17,152 nucleotides of DNA, taken from CAZFQG01 sp964520785 (lineage in GTDB: Bacteria > Planctomycetota > Planctomycetia > Pirellulales > Thermoguttaceae). The notes below the pieces were generated by a model that worked only from the letters and a program-made list of their open reading frames with translations, did no database searches and had not been told where the DNA came from. Made by a program: the position numbers and the translations under genes. The stretch spans positions 1-17,152 of the forward strand of contig CAZFQG010000141.1 of NCBI GenBank assembly GCA_964520785.1, in the 5' to 3' direction. Every line of letters begins with the position of its first letter. Positions within the stretch are counted from its first letter, which is position 1. Of this stretch, positions 1 to 8,337 are shown one piece after another.

Positions 1-3000
1 CAAAACCGCCAAGCTCCATCGCTTCTACACGGCTGAAGCCGTGAACGGCTACCCGACAGCTTCGTCCGCCCCGGCGGAACGTCCTTCGCGCCGTTCTCGA
101 TACTCAGGCTGACGACCTTCGGCGGCGTCATCTGGGCGATCAACTCCGGGCCCGCGCCCTTCGTGCAGAAGTAGACCGCCGTCGGTATCACGGGGACACC
201 CTCGGCGGACTGGAAGTTTCGATACTTCTCCCAATTGAGCGCCAGCCGATACGCCTTTCCTTCCTCCAGCTTCACCGGCAAGGCGCACGTCCGTTTGTCG
301 ATCCACGTCGCTTCGCCGTCAATCTCCGGAAAATGTTCTCCCGCGCCGCACCAGGACATGCCGCCGGTGTCCATGTCACGGTCGAAGGTGACGCGGATTT
401 CTTGGAGATTCGCCTCGACGTCGGTGGCGGCGATTTCGGGGGTGATTTTGACGGGACGGGGGGCGGCGGGGGGGTTCGGTCTTTTCTCGGAGGCCGAACG
501 GCCGTCGGACTTGACGGTTGGCTCCGCCTCCGGACAGTCTCCATTTGTCACGTCCTTGGGAAATCCCTTCACGTTCTCATGCTTGACGTATTTCCCATCC
601 GCGTCGAACGTGAAGACCTCGTTCATCAACTGCCGCTTCCCAGAGATGGTTGCCAGATACATATAGCGGATCCACCGGTTGCCGTTGCTGTCTCCTCCAC
701 CGCCTCCCCACTCGATCGTCTCACGGTCAGTGACGTCGGCGGGGTTGTGGGCGAAGAAGCCCTCAACGAGTTTGATCAGTCTGTCGGAAGAACCGCCGAC
801 TATCAACGCAAGATGCGTAAGCGGTTCCGCCGGCTTGCCATCGGCCGATTCGACAATGCGGAGGCATTTCTCGCCAAAAATTGCATGTCCCTCGTCGGTC
901 CACACTACCACCTTGAAGGAGGCCCGATCCGTGGCGGCCGTGGCGCGCGTTTCCAGTTCCCAACGCGCCGTCTTGCCCGGGTCCATGGTCGCCATATCCC
1001 AGGATAGGGGGCCGTCGGCGGCGGCAGAGAACTTGAAGCCCGGCGTTGCGTTAAGCATGGTGAGATTCGCATCGGGCTTCAGAGTAACGTGAACGTTTTT
1101 CACCGATTCCTTTCCGTGATTATTGAGCAAGACTTCGCACCTTACCGTATCACCGACCGAGATATTCGTTGCGGGGATGGTTATATCAACAGAGACACCG
1201 CTCAGAGCGAAATCGGTTCCGGAGGCCGCAAGGTCGTCTTCGTCCACCTCTTTCAACACAACGTCATCGAACCACACCTTCCCAGGCCCGTAGACCTGCA
1301 ACCTCACGCGGTACTTCGCGGCCCGCGGGGGGATCTTTATGAAACCGGAATACTTCTTCCAATCGTGATCGGCCGGCGGATCGCCGCTCGTCTTGGCTCC
1401 GATATACGCGACCCACTCATGCGAGACCCATTCGCCGTCCTCGTCGACGAAGAGTACGTCCAGCACGGCCTTCGTCATTTTCTCCGCCTTGAAGTAAGCG
1501 GAGAGTTCCATCGTCGTTGCATCCCCGGTTCGCTCGACGATCCGCGAGGACCACTCGGCAATCGGGAAATAGCGGTCGGCCGTCTTTTCGATACAGAGAC
1601 TGGCTTTTCCCGTGTGCGCGACGTTTTTATCCCACGAGTACGTCACGCCGGGGATGCTCGCCCCTTGTTCCCAGCCGTCGGGCGTTTTGTCGCCGGATTC
1701 GGCGCCGGGATTGGCGAGGAGGTTCTCTTTCGCGGCGGAGTCCTCCGTTTCCGGTTTCTCCCCCGCCGTCGAGAATTCCCAAGTCGTCGGGGCAAGGGCA
1801 AGGCCCAGTGTATTCTCAAATCTACGGCCGGAAACCGTATCCAGCCCCCCTTCGTTTAGGTGAATGGTGTAACGGCGTCCCGGTTCGAGTTTGGCTCGAA
1901 CGCTGAACGTCCGCTTGTCCTCACTCCAGTTGTCGCGTCCAAAGGGCTGCGCAAGTGGGTCTCCGAAAACCGCCAGCGTTCCCGAAGACTCGCGCCACAC
2001 TCCCGTACCCAGCGGCTGATCAAACGTGACCGACAACTTCGTTTCCCCCGGGGGCACGTTCTCGCTGCCGTTGGCGATGCTGAATTTCGTGACTTTTGGG
2101 GGCTTCAGAAGTGCAAGCGTTTCGGGGCTCGCCCCTTCGGTGCAGAAGTAGAGTTGCGTCGGCGGGGCCGGGACGCCCTGGACCGAGCGGACTTGCGCTC
2201 CGCCTTCCCAGTTGAACGCCGCACAGTAGGCTTTTGCTTTTTTCAGTGCCACGGGCAGCACGTACGTTCGACTGTCAACCCACTTTCCCTCGGGGGCTCC
2301 ATACGGACAATGACCAGGAAACCACGACCACCAACGAAATTCCCCCGGCTCCATGTCGCGGTCGAACGTGATGCGGATTTCCTTGAGATCAGGATCGACG
2401 TCGCGTGCCCCCGGTGCCGGAACGATCTTCACCGGCCGAGGCACCTCGACCACATTCTCGTACTTCGCGAACTTCCCGTCGGAATCGAACGTGAATCGCT
2501 GATTCATCAGTTGCTTCTTCTTCCCCCAGATGGTCGCGAGATATTTGTAGCGGATCGACTTGTGCCCGTTCTCGTGTTGCTCGACTTCTCCCCATTCGAT
2601 GGTTTCGCGGTCCGTGATATCGCGGAAGTTGTGGTGGAAGAAGTCTTCGACGAGGGCGATCATTTTCTTGGATGCGGAGCCCGGCTCGCTCACTTTGGAC
2701 CCCTCTGGCTTCTCCAACTCAAACACCACCCGCTCAATCCGCGACTCCGGGACAATCGCCTCCTTCACCGCCGGCTCGTACCCCGACAGTTCCACCTTGA
2801 CCTTCCGCGTCCCCGGCTTGACTTCGAACAGATCGTCCGAGACGCCGACCTCCTTGCCGTCAATAAACACCTTCGCCCCGGCCGGGACGGTGCGGACGTA
2901 GAGTTCGGTGGGCGGGTCGCCGCCGGCCTGGGCCAGGGCGAGGAGGCCGCCGGCGAGGGCGGCGAGGAGGAAGAGGGAGAGGATGACGGCGGCGGTTCGG

Positions 3001-3005
3001 GTCAT
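1..3005 (-). CDS. Secreted multidomain PEGA / Ig-like protein with internal duplication (3' end outside window)
   Basis: The frame starts at ATG 3005-3003 and has no stop down to the left edge, giving about 1001 residues. An AAAGG ribosome-binding site lies 8 nt before the start. Residues 1-27 are a signal peptide or membrane anchor. Residues about 33-95 are a PEGA domain (LYVRTVPAGAKVFIDGKEVG). Then come a small unrecognised domain (about 112-187), two Ig-like domains of the SbsA/Big_5 kind (about 189-290 and 302-413), a carbohydrate-binding-like beta-sandwich (about 428-588) and a CARDB/DUF11-like domain (about 598-718). From about 735 the small domain and first Ig-like domain repeat, and the second begins, until similarity stops near residue 984. 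I see no catalytic motif, so an envelope or surface binding and scaffold role is inferred. It is divergent from a PEGA-tailed kinase. The domain order is read by eye and the exact family names are uncertain. Confidence 0.8.
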   Translation of the reverse strand, partial: MTRTAAVILSLFLLAALAGGLLALAQAGGDPPTELYVRTVPAGAKVFIDGKEVGVSDDLFEVKPGTRKVKVELSGYEPAVKEAIVPESRIERVVFELEKPEGSKVSEPGSASKKMIALVEDFFHHNFRDITDRETIEWGEVEQHENGHKSIRYKYLATIWGKKKQLMNQRFTFDSDGKFAKYENVVEVPRPVKIVPAPGARDVDPDLKEIRITFDRDMEPGEFRWWSWFPGHCPYGAPEGKWVDSRTYVLPVALKKAKAYCAAFNWEGGAQVRSVQGVPAPPTQLYFCTEGASPETLALLKPPKVTKFSIANGSENVPPGETKLSVTFDQPLGTGVWRESSGTLAVFGDPLAQPFGRDNWSEDKRTFSVRAKLEPGRRYTIHLNEGGLDTVSGRRFENTLGLALAPTTWEFSTAGEKPETEDSAAKENLLANPGAESGDKTPDGWEQGASIPGVTYSWDKNVAHTGKASLCIEKTADRYFPIAEWSSRIVERTGDATTMELSAYFKAEKMTKAVLDVLFVDEDGEWVSHEWVAYIGAKTSGDPPADHDWKKYSGFIKIPPRAAKYRVRLQVYGPGKVWFDDVVLKEVDEDDLAASGTDFALSGVSVDITIPATNISVGDTVRCEVLLNNHGKESVKNVHVTLKPDANLTMLNATPGFKFSAAADGPLSWDMATMDPGKTARWELETRATAATDRASFKVVVWTDEGHAIFGEKCLRIVESADGKPAEPLTHLALIVGGSSDRLIKLVEGFFAHNPADVTDRETIEWGGGGGDSNGNRWIRYMYLATISGKRQLMNEVFTFDADGKYVKHENVKGFPKDVTNGDCPEAEPTVKSDGRSASEKRPNPPAAPRPVKITPEIAATDVEANLQEIRVTFDRDMDTGGMSWCGAGEHFPEIDGEATWIDKRTCALPVKLEEGKAYRLALNWEKYRNFQSAEGVPVIPTAVYFCTKGAGPELIAQMTPPKVVSLSIENGAKDVPPGRTKLSGSRSRLQPCRSDGAWRF
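25..52 (-). repeat. REP-like palindrome headed by GTAG
   Basis: Read on the minus strand from 52 downward, this begins with GTAG and continues into CACGGC-TTCA-GCCGTG, a perfect 6-bp stem with a 4-nt loop (plus-strand 28-43, extendable to 7 bp with a 2-nt loop). A GTAG tetranucleotide next to a short imperfect palindrome is the hallmark of REP sequences mobilised by RAYT (IS200-like) transposases. It lies inside the open frame of the leftmost gene, at the exact point where that protein stops matching its own internal repeat. Only one copy is visible here, so repetitiveness in the genome is assumed. Confidence 0.5.
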
Positions 3006-3029
3006 GGCTTTTGCCTTTCGTGTCGGCGA

Positions 3030-3056
3030 AGCGAGCGGCGGGGTGCGACGCTCGCT
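3030..3056 (-). promoter_or_regulatory. Hairpin in the 5' leader of the PEGA/Ig-like gene
   Basis: Positions 3030-3036 (agcgagc) and 3050-3056 (gctcgct) are perfect inverted repeats of 7 bp separated by 13 bases. The hairpin lies 25-51 nt upstream of the start codon of the minus-strand gene and just before its AAAGG ribosome-binding site. It could affect translation or be incidental in GC-rich DNA. Confidence 0.3.
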
Positions 3057-3117
3057 AATGTGAGGGTAACGGGTTTTTTCGGGATATTCAATAGTGCCGT
3101 TGAAGGAAGAAGGGCTA

Positions 3118-3355
3118 CCACAGAGGAGACCGAGAGCACAGAGAAGGAAAGAAGAGACTGGGGCATACTGTTCCGAAACTCGTGCTCGGCATCGCGTCCA
3201 GGAGTTAATGAATATTTTGGTATACAGGAAAGAAAGACAGGTTTCCTGAGTCCGGAACAGGCCTTGCTGAATAAGTACAACTCTCCAGGCCGTTCTTCAG
3301 CACTTGCCGACTATTGTCTCCTTCTTTTTCTCTGTGCTCTCCGTGTCCTCTGTGG
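3118..3355. repeat. 238-bp element with ~40-bp terminal inverted repeats (MITE-like)
   Basis: The left end (3118-3158) begins ccacagaggagaccgagagc. The reverse complement of the right end (3316-3355) begins ccacagaggacacggagagc. About 26 of the first 30 bases match, and both then run into purine-rich GAAGGA/GAGAC sequence. Smaller inverted repeats are nested inside: tgctgaa at 3265-3271 with ttcagca at 3296-3302, and an imperfect pair at about 3170-3182 and 3249-3260. No believable ORF lies inside. The element fills most of the 387-bp gap between two divergent genes. From memory, CACAGAG...GAGCACAGAGAA sequences recur in many environmental bacterial genomes. A non-autonomous mobile or dispersed repeat is the best reading. 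Confidence 0.55.
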
Positions 3356-3392
3356 GTGTCTCTTTCCTAATTTGGGAGGGGTGTTCTAAGCC

Positions 3393-4553
3393 GTGAATAC
3401 CATTCCCCAAAATCCCCCCCGAGTCTCCGACTTCACCCTCCTCCGCGTCATCGGCGAGGGGGGGTTCGGACGCGTTTGGCTGGCGGCCAGCAAGGCGACG
3501 GGGCGGCTCCGCGCGGTCAAGGTCATTCCACTCGAGGGAACCCGGGCGGCCGGGCGGGAGATTTGCTCCATCACCCGCCTGGAGGCGAATCTCGACCGGC
3601 AGTATGCCCATCTTCTGAGTATCCACCACGTCGGCACGACGGACGAAAACCTGTTCTACGTCATGGATCTGGCCGACGACGCGAAGGGCGGACCCGGCAC
3701 GGACGATCCGGACTACCGGCCGGCCAGTCTGCAAGGGCGTCTGAAAAACGGCCCGCTTCCGCCGGAGGAGTGTCTCCGCCACGCCCGGCAACTGCTATCG
3801 GGGCTGGCCTTTTTGCACGAAAGCGGGATGGTCCACCGCGACGTCAAACCGGCCAACTGCCTGTTCCTTCGGGGCGAGTTGAAACTGGCCGACTTCGGAC
3901 TGCTCACCGAGGCCGGGCCGCGGGTCTCGCGCGTCGGGACGCAAAGCTACATGCCGCCCGACGGGCGGATGGACGCCAGGGCCGACGTTTACGCCGCCGG
4001 GTTGGTCCTCTATGAAATGCTCAGCGGCCTCCCGGCGGAGAGCTTCCCGCGACTGGGCGAACGTACAAAGGAAATCGTCGCCGATCCGATCCTCGACGCC
4101 CTTCTGCGGCTCGCGCTTTGCGCCTGCGAGCCGGACCCCGCGAACCGCTTCCCCGACGCAAGAAACATGCTCGAGCATCTGGAGCAGGACCTCCGGAAGA
4201 ACGTTTCTCGCCGATTCCAATCCTCCCGCCGCCCCGCTATTGTCCTAGGTGGCCTCCTGCTTGCCTTCGTCCTAATTGCCGGTGGTTTCTGGTGGAATCG
4301 CACCGGGCCGGTTTCCGTGAATTTCGTGACTCACCCTTTCGAAGCCACCATCTGGCTCGACGGCGTCCAACAAACCGACGCCGACGGAATTCCCTACAGA
4401 ACTCCCTGCACGATCGAGGCACTTCCCCCGCGCGTGCATCGAGTCGCATTCCGGCGTGACGGAATGGATGTGTTGAGTTTAGGGCCACGCGATTTTGCCG
4501 AGGAACGAAGGGTGGAGGCGAATTGGACGAACGGATTCCCCAAACGGCCCTGA
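3393..4553 (+). CDS. Membrane Ser/Thr protein kinase (Hanks type) with extracytoplasmic PEGA domain
   Basis: This encodes a 386-residue kinase starting at GTG; the next in-frame Met is residue 91, inside the kinase fold. GGGAGG lies 13 nt upstream, slightly far. The kinase domain spans about 14-265: glycine loop GEGGFG (21-26), ATP lysine K43 in AVKVI, catalytic HRDVKPAN (D150, N155), and DFG (D167). The activation segment reads GTQSYMPPD rather than the usual GTPxYMAPE. A single membrane helix (about 282-300) is followed by an outside PEGA domain (about 305-376), which places the kinase in the cytoplasm. It should phosphorylate Ser/Thr in response to an envelope cue. It is divergent from the large PEGA/Ig-like secreted protein, a plausible partner (inference). 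Substrates are not evident. Confidence 0.92.
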   Translation: MNTIPQNPPRVSDFTLLRVIGEGGFGRVWLAASKATGRLRAVKVIPLEGTRAAGREICSITRLEANLDRQYAHLLSIHHVGTTDENLFYVMDLADDAKGGPGTDDPDYRPASLQGRLKNGPLPPEECLRHARQLLSGLAFLHESGMVHRDVKPANCLFLRGELKLADFGLLTEAGPRVSRVGTQSYMPPDGRMDARADVYAAGLVLYEMLSGLPAESFPRLGERTKEIVADPILDALLRLALCACEPDPANRFPDARNMLEHLEQDLRKNVSRRFQSSRRPAIVLGGLLLAFVLIAGGFWWNRTGPVSVNFVTHPFEATIWLDGVQQTDADGIPYRTPCTIEALPPRVHRVAFRRDGMDVLSLGPRDFAEERRVEANWTNGFPKRP

Positions 4554-4694
4554 ACCGTCTCGGCGAAGCGTCCGGTGTCCGTCTTCGCCCCGCGTCGTGG
4601 AGTCTACCCGGCCTACAAATCTCAAGACGAATATCGTACAATTCGGTTGAACCTCGAGCTTCTCCGCGCATTCCCGACGAAATTGAAGGCCATC

Positions 4695-6770
4695 ATGTCC
4701 GTTGACAACCAATCTCCCGCCCCGCGGACCCCGAATCGCCTCGCCCACGAGAAAAGTCCCTATTTGCTCCAGCATGCCCATAATCCCGTCGATTGGTATC
4801 CTTGGGAAGACGAGGCGTTCGAGAAGGCGCGGCGGGAGAATAAGCCGGTGTTCTTGTCGATCGGTTATTCGACCTGTCACTGGTGCCACGTGATGGAGAG
4901 GGAGTCGTTCGAAAACGAGCGGATCGCCGCGCTGATGAACAGGTATTTCGTCTGCGTCAAGGTGGACAGGGAGGAGCGGCCGGATATCGATAACATCTAC
5001 ATGAACGCCGCCTACGCTACCAGCGGCGGAGGGGGTTGGCCTCTCTCGATCTTCATGACGCCTTCCGGAGAACCATTCTACTGTGGAACGTATTTTCCCC
5101 CGCAAGACTACGGCGGCCGTCCAGGTTTCGCCACGGTATTGCTCTCGGTCGCCAAGCAGTGGGACGCGGATCCGGAGCAGATCGGGCGGATCGGCAAGGA
5201 AGTGGTAGCCCACTTGAAGACGGCCGATCCGACCGCCGGAAGAACGACCCTCACCGATACCATTTTCGCCGAGGCGCTGGCGCGAAAAAAGCGGGAATTC
5301 GAGCCGAAGTTCGGCGGGTTCTCCGGCGGACCGAAATTCCCCATGGGGCATTCGCTTTCCACCCTGCTGCGATTGTATCGCCGCGGCAAGGATGAGAATG
5401 CCCTGAGGATGGTCACATTCACTCTCGACCACATGGCCGGAGGCGGTATCTACGACCACTTGGGAGGCGGATTCCATCGTTACAGCGTCGACGAGGAGTG
5501 GCTGGTTCCGCACTTCGAGAAGATGCTCTACGATCAGGCGCTCTTGGCGATCGCGTATCTCGAGGCGTGGCAGCTTACTTCAACCCCCAGGTATGAACGA
5601 GTCGTCCGCGAAACCCTGGAGTACGTCCTACGCGACATGACGCACGAGGAGGGGGGGTTCTTCTCCGCCGAGGACGCCGATTCCGAGGGGGAAGAGGGGA
5701 GATTCTACCTCTGGACCCGCGAGGAGATCCTGGGCATTCTGGACCGCGAGACGGCGGAACTGGTTTGCGAGTTCTACGCCGTTACGTTCGGAGGGAATTT
5801 CGAGGGGAAAACTATCCTCACCGCGCACGCGGGACTCGAGGAATTCGCCGCCGAACGGAACCTGGATCTGGCCGCCTTCCGCCAGACCCTGGAAGCCGCG
5901 AGGGGTGTGTTGCTGGCCGGCCGCGCCAGGCGCGTCCGTCCCAGCCGTGACGAAAAGATCTTGGTCGACTGGAACGGGCTGATGATCTCCGCCCTCGCCC
6001 AGGCGGCGCGATGTTTCGAGGAGCCTTCGTATGCCGAGGCGGCAAGCCGGGCAGCGGATTTCATTCTCGCGCGCATCCATCGAGACGACGGCCGTCTCTT
6101 GAAGCATTGGCAAGGCGGCCCTTCGGAACATCCAGGACTCCTGGAGGACTACGCGTTTTTCGCCAACGGTCTGGTGGACCTGTTCCTGACGACGTACGGT
6201 CCGCGCCGGCTTCACGAGGCGATCCGGCTGGCGGATGACATGATCGAGCTGTTTTGGGACTCCGGGGAAGGCGGCTTTTTCCTCACGGCCGGCGACGCGG
6301 CTCCCTTGATCTTTCGGCCCAAGGAGGTCTACGACAGCGCGATCCCCTCCGGCAACGGCAGCGCCCTGTTCCTGCTGGCGCGCCTGGCCCACCTGACGAA
6401 CGAGCCGCGGTTTCGCGAGAAGGTGGAGGCGACGGTGGGGGCCTTCGCGGCGAGCGTCCAGCGGCATCCTTCCGGCTGTGCCTCGTTCCTGAACGGTTTC
6501 GACATCGTCCACGGGCCCACCCGGGAGATCGTTGTCGCCGGCCCGCCCGATGCCCCGGAAGCGGTCGAGTTCCTCCGCGCCGTTCGTCGGCGGTTCCTCC
6601 CGAGGACGGTGACCATCGTCCGTGCGTCCGATGAACTCGATGCGCTCATCCCGTTCGCGAAAGACCACCATTCGTTCCACGAGCGGCCGACTTTCTACAT
6701 TTGCCAGAACTATGCGTGCCAACTCCCCACGGCCAGCGTCAGCGAGGCGTTGGCCCTCATTGTAGAGTAG
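4695..6770 (+). CDS. DUF255 / thioredoxin-fold protein (YyaL / SPATA20 family)
   Basis: This is 691 residues from the ATG at 4695, preceded by GAAGG 5 nt upstream. A GTG at 4575 would add 40 residues, but those do not resemble the family, whose conserved part begins with NRLAHEKSPYLLQHAHNPVDW. The N-terminal thioredoxin-like domain carries C61-H-W-C64-H and the GGWPL segment with a likely cis-proline (P116). The rest is an alpha/alpha-barrel-like region with HFEKMLYDQALLA and other family blocks. The length is normal for the family. Members are widespread from bacteria to animals. The redox-type CxxC motif is invariant, but the reaction is poorly defined, so no substrate is assigned. No signal peptide is seen, so it is cytoplasmic. 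It lies 141 bp after the kinase and 148 bp before the sulfatases. Confidence 0.93.
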   Translation: MSVDNQSPAPRTPNRLAHEKSPYLLQHAHNPVDWYPWEDEAFEKARRENKPVFLSIGYSTCHWCHVMERESFENERIAALMNRYFVCVKVDREERPDIDNIYMNAAYATSGGGGWPLSIFMTPSGEPFYCGTYFPPQDYGGRPGFATVLLSVAKQWDADPEQIGRIGKEVVAHLKTADPTAGRTTLTDTIFAEALARKKREFEPKFGGFSGGPKFPMGHSLSTLLRLYRRGKDENALRMVTFTLDHMAGGGIYDHLGGGFHRYSVDEEWLVPHFEKMLYDQALLAIAYLEAWQLTSTPRYERVVRETLEYVLRDMTHEEGGFFSAEDADSEGEEGRFYLWTREEILGILDRETAELVCEFYAVTFGGNFEGKTILTAHAGLEEFAAERNLDLAAFRQTLEAARGVLLAGRARRVRPSRDEKILVDWNGLMISALAQAARCFEEPSYAEAASRAADFILARIHRDDGRLLKHWQGGPSEHPGLLEDYAFFANGLVDLFLTTYGPRRLHEAIRLADDMIELFWDSGEGGFFLTAGDAAPLIFRPKEVYDSAIPSGNGSALFLLARLAHLTNEPRFREKVEATVGAFAASVQRHPSGCASFLNGFDIVHGPTREIVVAGPPDAPEAVEFLRAVRRRFLPRTVTIVRASDELDALIPFAKDHHSFHERPTFYICQNYACQLPTASVSEALALIVE

Positions 6771-6859
6771 GTCCGAAGTCGTTGCCGCGCAGGGGTTGGG
6801 GCGAAGCCGCCGGAGCTGGGTTCAAGCCGAAACGGCCGGTGGCACTTGACGATTCCGGG

Positions 6860-6868
6860 TGTTATAAT
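6860..6868 (+). promoter_or_regulatory. Extended -10 promoter for the sulfatase cluster
   Basis: TGTTATAAT is a perfect TATAAT hexamer (6863-6868) with the TGn extension (6860-6861). A TTGACG lies at 6846-6851 but only 11 bp upstream, too close for a standard -35. At the normal 17-bp spacing the sequence is TGGCAC, a weak -35. Transcription would start near 6875, leaving about 45 nt of leader before the first sulfatase at 6919. The 148-bp gap from the preceding gene fits a new transcript starting here. Confidence 0.55.
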
Positions 6869-6918
6869 GGTCGATATGCTTCGTTCCGCCCGAGCACGAG
6901 AGTTCGAGACCTGCTCCC

Positions 6919-8337
6919 ATGAACACCCGTTCCCATTGCGCCGGCGCCGTCCTCGTCATCCTTTCCCTCGCGGGCTGCGCCTTGGCCGCGGAGGGCCCTC
7001 ACCTCAACGTCCTTCTGCTCCTCGTCGACGACCTCGGCTGGGCGGACCTCGGCTGCTACGGAGCCGATCTGCACGAAACGCCGAACATCGACCGGCTCGC
7101 CGCGCGAGGGGTGCGTTTCACCGACGCCTATGCCGCGGCCTCCGTCTGCACGCCGACCCGGGCCGCCCTTCTCACCGGAAAGGCGCCGGCGCGGTTGAAC
7201 ATGACCGTTTGGCGCGAGGCGTCGCGAAATCCGCCGGAGGGTCGCCCGGTCGTTCCTCCGGTGACGGAGGAGAATCTTCCGTTGGAGGAGGTCACGCTGG
7301 CCGAGCGTTTCCGCGCCGCGGGGTACGCGACCGCCATCGTCGGCAAATGGCATTTGGGAGGAGCCGAATACTATCCGGAGAATCAAGGGTTCGATATCAA
7401 TATCGGCGGAACCTGCTGGGGCGCGCCCCAAACGTTCTTCTGGCCGTACCGGGGTAACAAACGCTACGGCGGCGAGCCTCGCTACGTGCCGGGGCTGCAT
7501 GACGGAAAGCCGGGCGAGTACTTGACGGACCAATTGACCGACGAGGCGATTTCAATTCTGCGGGAATGGGCAACGAGACCTTTCTTTCTTCAGATGTCGT
7601 ACTATACCGTCCACACGCCGATGGAAGCGCCGGCGGAGGACGTGGAGTATTATCAAAGCAAGCTCGCCGACGGAATGCCGCATTCCAATCCGATCTACGC
7701 CGCGATGGTCGGCCGGCTGGACAAAAGCGTGGGGCGGTTGCTGGGCGAACTGGACCGCTTGGACATTGCCAAGACCACGATCGTCGTTCTGACGTCGGAC
7801 AACGGCGGCTACGTCAACGAGTACGAAGGTACGCGCGTGACGAACAATGCGCCGTTGCGAAGCGGCAAAGGGTCGCTTTGGGAGGGGGGCATCCGCGTTC
7901 CTCTGTTGATCTATCGCCCGGAGATCGACCAAGCCGTGTGCCATGAGCCGGTCGTGACGAACGACCTGTATCGGACACTCCTGGCGATGACCGGCGTCGA
8001 CGGCGGCGAATCGGGCATCGATGGGATGGATATCAGCCTGCTCTTGGACAACCCCGGCGCCAGGCTCGGCCGCGACGCCTTGTACTGGCATTACCCGCAC
8101 TATTATCCCACGACGACCCCCGTGGGCGCGATCCGCCGCGGCGATTGGAAATTGCTCGAATTCTTTGAAGACGGTCGGCTGGAGCTGTATAATCTCGATC
8201 GGGACCCGGGTGAATCGGCAAACTTGGCGGAACAAGAGCCGCGAATCGCCGCCAATCTGTACCGGATGCTGAGAGAATGGCGGGACGAGGTGGGTGCACG
8301 GATGCCGGTGGTGAACGAGGGAGGGAACCGCGAATGA
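6919..8337 (+). CDS. Secreted type I sulfatase (CTPTR motif)
   Basis: This 472-residue protein hydrolyses a sulfate ester outside the cytoplasm after its active-site Cys is converted to formylglycine. The N-terminus is a signal peptide with a lipobox-like LAGC at 17-20; an ALA-A cut near 23 is the alternative, so it could be a lipoprotein or a soluble secreted protein. Metal-binding VDDLGWADLGCYG includes D37-D38. The formylglycine motif is C77-TPTR followed by AALLTGK, matching CxPxR-x4-TG. GKWHLG and a later TSDNGG complete the alkaline-phosphatase-superfamily site. The length is normal. It is the first of three co-directional sulfatases and its stop is coupled to a seven-codon frame before the next. 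The natural substrate is unknown; the TGKAPARLNMT context resembles arylsulfatase-type S1 subfamilies. Confidence 0.93.
   Translation: MNTRSHCAGAVLVILSLAGCALAAEGPHLNVLLLLVDDLGWADLGCYGADLHETPNIDRLAARGVRFTDAYAAASVCTPTRAALLTGKAPARLNMTVWREASRNPPEGRPVVPPVTEENLPLEEVTLAERFRAAGYATAIVGKWHLGGAEYYPENQGFDINIGGTCWGAPQTFFWPYRGNKRYGGEPRYVPGLHDGKPGEYLTDQLTDEAISILREWATRPFFLQMSYYTVHTPMEAPAEDVEYYQSKLADGMPHSNPIYAAMVGRLDKSVGRLLGELDRLDIAKTTIVVLTSDNGGYVNEYEGTRVTNNAPLRSGKGSLWEGGIRVPLLIYRPEIDQAVCHEPVVTNDLYRTLLAMTGVDGGESGIDGMDISLLLDNPGARLGRDALYWHYPHYYPTTTPVGAIRRGDWKLLEFFEDGRLELYNLDRDPGESANLAEQEPRIAANLYRMLREWRDEVGARMPVVNEGGNRE

Noticed and set aside
1860..3389. 509-residue plus-strand ORF opposite the PEGA/Ig-like gene, and similar long frames opposite other genes
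   Set aside because: These are antisense shadows of high-GC coding sequence. They have no domains, and the opposite strand shows clear protein families and an internal repeat.
4637..4642. TACAAT as a -10 box for the DUF255 gene
   Set aside because: No acceptable -35 hexamer lies at 16-18 bp upstream, and no TG extension is present. Too weak to list.
4575..4694. GTG-initiated 40-residue N-terminal extension of the DUF255 protein
   Set aside because: The added residues do not resemble the family's N-terminus, and the ATG at 4695 has a well-placed GAAGG. The shorter start was used.
6846..6868. TTGACG paired with TATAAT as a standard sigma70 promoter, or TGGCAC as a sigma54 -24 box
   Set aside because: The TTGACG spacer is only 11 bp. 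The TGGCAC is not followed by a TTGC-type -12 element at the right distance. Only the extended -10 reading was kept.
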